DNA of 5,835 bases from Rhodobacterales bacterium (lineage in GTDB: Bacteria > Pseudomonadota > Alphaproteobacteria > Rhodobacterales > Rhodobacteraceae): NCBI GenBank assembly GCA_025357355.1, contig JANXPK010000514.1, positions 1 to 5,835 of the forward strand, written 5' to 3'. Shown here piece after piece: positions 3,870 through 5,835 of this stretch; position 1 is the stretch's first letter, and every line of letters starts with the position of its first letter. The notes beneath the pieces were generated by a model. The model was not told the origin of the DNA. It ran no database searches and saw only the letters and a program-made list of their open reading frames with translations. Position numbers and translations under genes: made by a program.

Positions 3870-5835
3870 ATGAAGATCGTGTCCACCAATGTCTTTGTCG
3901 GCCCCAATGTCTGGGCGGGGTTCCCGGTCATCCGCCTTGTCGTCGATCTGGGGGTGCTGGAAGACTGGCCTTCGGCCCGGATCGGCGATGTCTGGATCGA
4001 CGCTTTGGTCGAGGCGCTGCCGGGCCTGCGCGAGCATGGCTGTTCCTACCGTGAGCCCGGCGGTCTGATTCGCCGTCTGCGCGAGGGCGACGGCACCTGG
4101 CTGGGCCATGTCGCCGAGCATCTGGCGCTGGAAATTCAGGGCGTCGCGGGGTCGGAGGTGACGTTTGGCCGGACACGCGGCACCGGGGTCAAGGGCCAGT
4201 ACAATCTGGTCTACGAATACCATCAGCGCGATGTCGGTCTGGATGCGGGCAAGCTGGCAATCCGGCTGATGATGCACCTTTTGCCCGCGACTCTGAAAGC
4301 CTTGGTCGAGTATGAGTTCGACCCCGAGTTTGACTTTCCGGCGGAGCTGAAAAGCTTTGTCCTGTCGGCGCAGCGCAAGGAGTTTGGGCCGTCCACCGCG
4401 GCACTGGTCAAGGCCGCGGAAGAGCGGGATATTCCATGGATCAGGCTCAACGACGCCTCATTGGTGCAGTTCGGCCACGGCAAATTTCAGCAGCGCATTC
4501 AGGCCACCATCACCAGCCAGACCAAGCACATTGCGGTGGAAATATCCTGCGACAAGGAAGACACCCACAACATGCTGAACGACCTGGGCCTGCCGGTGCC
4601 GCAGCAGCGCGTGGTCTATTCCCCGGCCGAGGCGATCCGGGCGGCGCGGCGCATCGGCTTTCCGGTGGTGGTCAAGCCGCTGGACGGCAATCACGGGCGC
4701 GGCGTGTCGATCAACCTGACCGAGGATGCGCAGATCGAGGTGGCTTTTGCCGAGGCGCGCGCCCAGACCAAAAGCCGCGCCATCCTGGTTGAAAGCTTTG
4801 TCACCGGCCTTGATCACCGGATGCTGGTGGTCAACGGCGAGTTGGTGGCGGTGGCCAAGCGGGTGCCGGGGCATGTGGTGGGCGACGGCCAAAGCACGAT
4901 TACCGAACTGGTGGATGTGGTCAATTCCGACCCGCGCCGGGGCATCGGCCATGAAAAGGTGCTGACCAATCTGGAACTGGACGCGCAGGCCGAACGGCTG
5001 ATGGGAGAGGGCGGGGTGACGGCGGCCAGTGTCTTGCCGCAGGGTGAGGTGTTCTATTTGCGTTCGACCGCCAATCTGTCCACCGGTGGCACCGCCATCG
5101 ACATGACCGACGTCTGCCACCCCGACAACAAGGACATGGCCGAACGCACCATCAAGGCGATCGGGCTTGATGTGGGCGGGGTCGACTTTCTGACGGCCGA
5201 CATCACCAAAAGCTACAAGGAGATCGGTGGCGCAATTGTCGAGGTCAACGCGGCACCTGGGTTCCGGATGCATGTGGCGCCGTCCGAGGGCAAGCCGCGC
5301 GACGTGGCGGGCAAGGTGATCGAGATGCTGTTCCCCAAAAGCGCGCAGTCGCGCATTCCGATCGGGGCGATCACCGGCACCAACGGCAAGACCACCACCA
5401 GCCGGATGCTGGCCCATATCATGAAATCCTCCGGCAAGATCGTCGGCATGACCTCGACCGACGGGGTCTATGTCGATGGCAAGCTGAGCGTCAAGGGCGA
5501 CATGACCGGCCCCGCCTCGGCCCAGATGGTGCTGCGCGACCCGTCGGTTGATTTCGCGGTGATGGAGACGGCACGGGGCGGGCTGGTGCGCTCCGGCCTC
5601 GGCTATCAGCGCTGCGATGTATCGGCCTGCCTGAACATCACGGCGGATCATCTGGGTCTTGGCGGCGTGAACACGCTGGAAGAACTGGCGGTTGTCAAGC
5701 GGGTGGTGGTCGAGACAGCGACCGACACCGTGGTCCTGAACGCCGATGACATCCACTGCCTGCGCATGGCCGATTTCTGCCACGCGACCCACATCTGCTA
5801 TGTGACGATGAGTTCGGACCATCCGCTGGTCAAGG
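3870..5835 (+). CDS. cphA: Cyanophycin synthetase (3' end beyond the window)
   Basis: This enzyme polymerises cyanophycin. Its ATP-grasp domain adds Asp to the backbone and its Mur-ligase-like domain attaches Arg to each Asp side chain, using two ATP per Asp-Arg unit. About 655 codons are visible and the frame is still open at the window edge; full-length CphA is usually ~870-900 residues. The N-domain (about 1-160) includes the GPNVW start region and H80-x-x-E83-H84 (GHVAEHLALE), which resembles the zinc-peptidase site reported to make primers in some CphA1 enzymes. The ATP-grasp domain (about 161-485) has WIRLND, KPLDGNHGRG (269-278) and the metal-binding E458-x-N460 in EVNAAPGFRMH. The Mur-like domain has an intact P-loop, GTNGKTTTS (503-511), then ETARGG (566-571) and NITADHLG (589-596). 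Both ATP sites look functional, favouring CphA1 over the dipeptide-using CphA2. AGGGAG (3857-3862) lies 7 bases before the ATG, and the 19-base gap after cphB indicates one operon. Confidence 0.97.
   Translation, partial: MKIVSTNVFVGPNVWAGFPVIRLVVDLGVLEDWPSARIGDVWIDALVEALPGLREHGCSYREPGGLIRRLREGDGTWLGHVAEHLALEIQGVAGSEVTFGRTRGTGVKGQYNLVYEYHQRDVGLDAGKLAIRLMMHLLPATLKALVEYEFDPEFDFPAELKSFVLSAQRKEFGPSTAALVKAAEERDIPWIRLNDASLVQFGHGKFQQRIQATITSQTKHIAVEISCDKEDTHNMLNDLGLPVPQQRVVYSPAEAIRAARRIGFPVVVKPLDGNHGRGVSINLTEDAQIEVAFAEARAQTKSRAILVESFVTGLDHRMLVVNGELVAVAKRVPGHVVGDGQSTITELVDVVNSDPRRGIGHEKVLTNLELDAQAERLMGEGGVTAASVLPQGEVFYLRSTANLSTGGTAIDMTDVCHPDNKDMAERTIKAIGLDVGGVDFLTADITKSYKEIGGAIVEVNAAPGFRMHVAPSEGKPRDVAGKVIEMLFPKSAQSRIPIGAITGTNGKTTTSRMLAHIMKSSGKIVGMTSTDGVYVDGKLSVKGDMTGPASAQMVLRDPSVDFAVMETARGGLVRSGLGYQRCDVSACLNITADHLGLGGVNTLEELAVVKRVVVETATDTVVLNADDIHCLRMADFCHATHICYVTMSSDHPLVK

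Noticed and set aside
2297..3931. Minus-strand open frame of 544 codons across the unknown gene and cphB
   Set aside because: It is a shadow that overlaps two better supported genes on both strands, with repetitive, Arg/Gln/Pro-rich low-quality sequence.
4458..5822. Long minus-strand open frame of 454 codons antisense to cphA
   Set aside because: It lies wholly opposite a frame with unmistakable CphA motifs, is His/Arg/Gly-rich with no recognisable domain, and is typical of antisense open frames in GC-rich genes.

Overview
The window is GC-rich and densely coding, with G/C-ending codons. It looks like the chromosome of an alphaproteobacterium, most likely a Rhodobacterales/Rhodobacteraceae member. 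That placement is an inference from codon style, protein character and two copies of a short intergenic palindrome (GTAGGGTGCGCA...TGCGCACC) of a kind I associate with that group; it has not been confirmed by any search.

Layout: (1) Bases 1-68 are the last 21 whole codons of an aspartate-semialdehyde dehydrogenase gene (asd), followed by a hairpin. (2) Bases 69-675 hold no convincing gene but are rich in perfect inverted repeats, including two overlapping 11-bp stems that compete for the same four G residues and an isolated 14-bp stem. (3) Bases 676-1509 encode a classical NAD-type short-chain dehydrogenase (SDR). (4) Bases 1598-1987 encode a small zinc protein of the GFA/CENP-V family. It is bracketed by two near-identical palindromic repeats, and the second repeat supplies its stop codon. 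(5) Bases 2053-2826 on the minus strand encode an uncharacterised 257-residue protein with a good sigma70-type promoter. (6) Starting divergently from it, at 2972-3850 and 3870-5835, lies a cphB-cphA operon: cyanophycinase followed by cyanophycin synthetase. The latter runs off the window after about 655 of a usual ~870-900 residues.

Functionally, the cph pair is the clear system. CphA builds multi-L-arginyl-poly-L-aspartate (cyanophycin), a nitrogen, carbon and energy store, from Asp, Arg and ATP. CphB cuts the polymer to beta-Asp-Arg dipeptides. All catalytic motifs visible in the window are intact, including an HxxEH motif in the CphA N-domain that could be the primer-generating peptidase site. 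A sigma54-like element upstream of cphB would fit nitrogen control but is weak evidence. The best candidates for something undescribed are the divergently transcribed unknown gene beside cphBA, the structured 69-350 intergenic region, and the repeat-bracketed GFA gene. I found no mobile element, CRISPR array, tRNA or rRNA.
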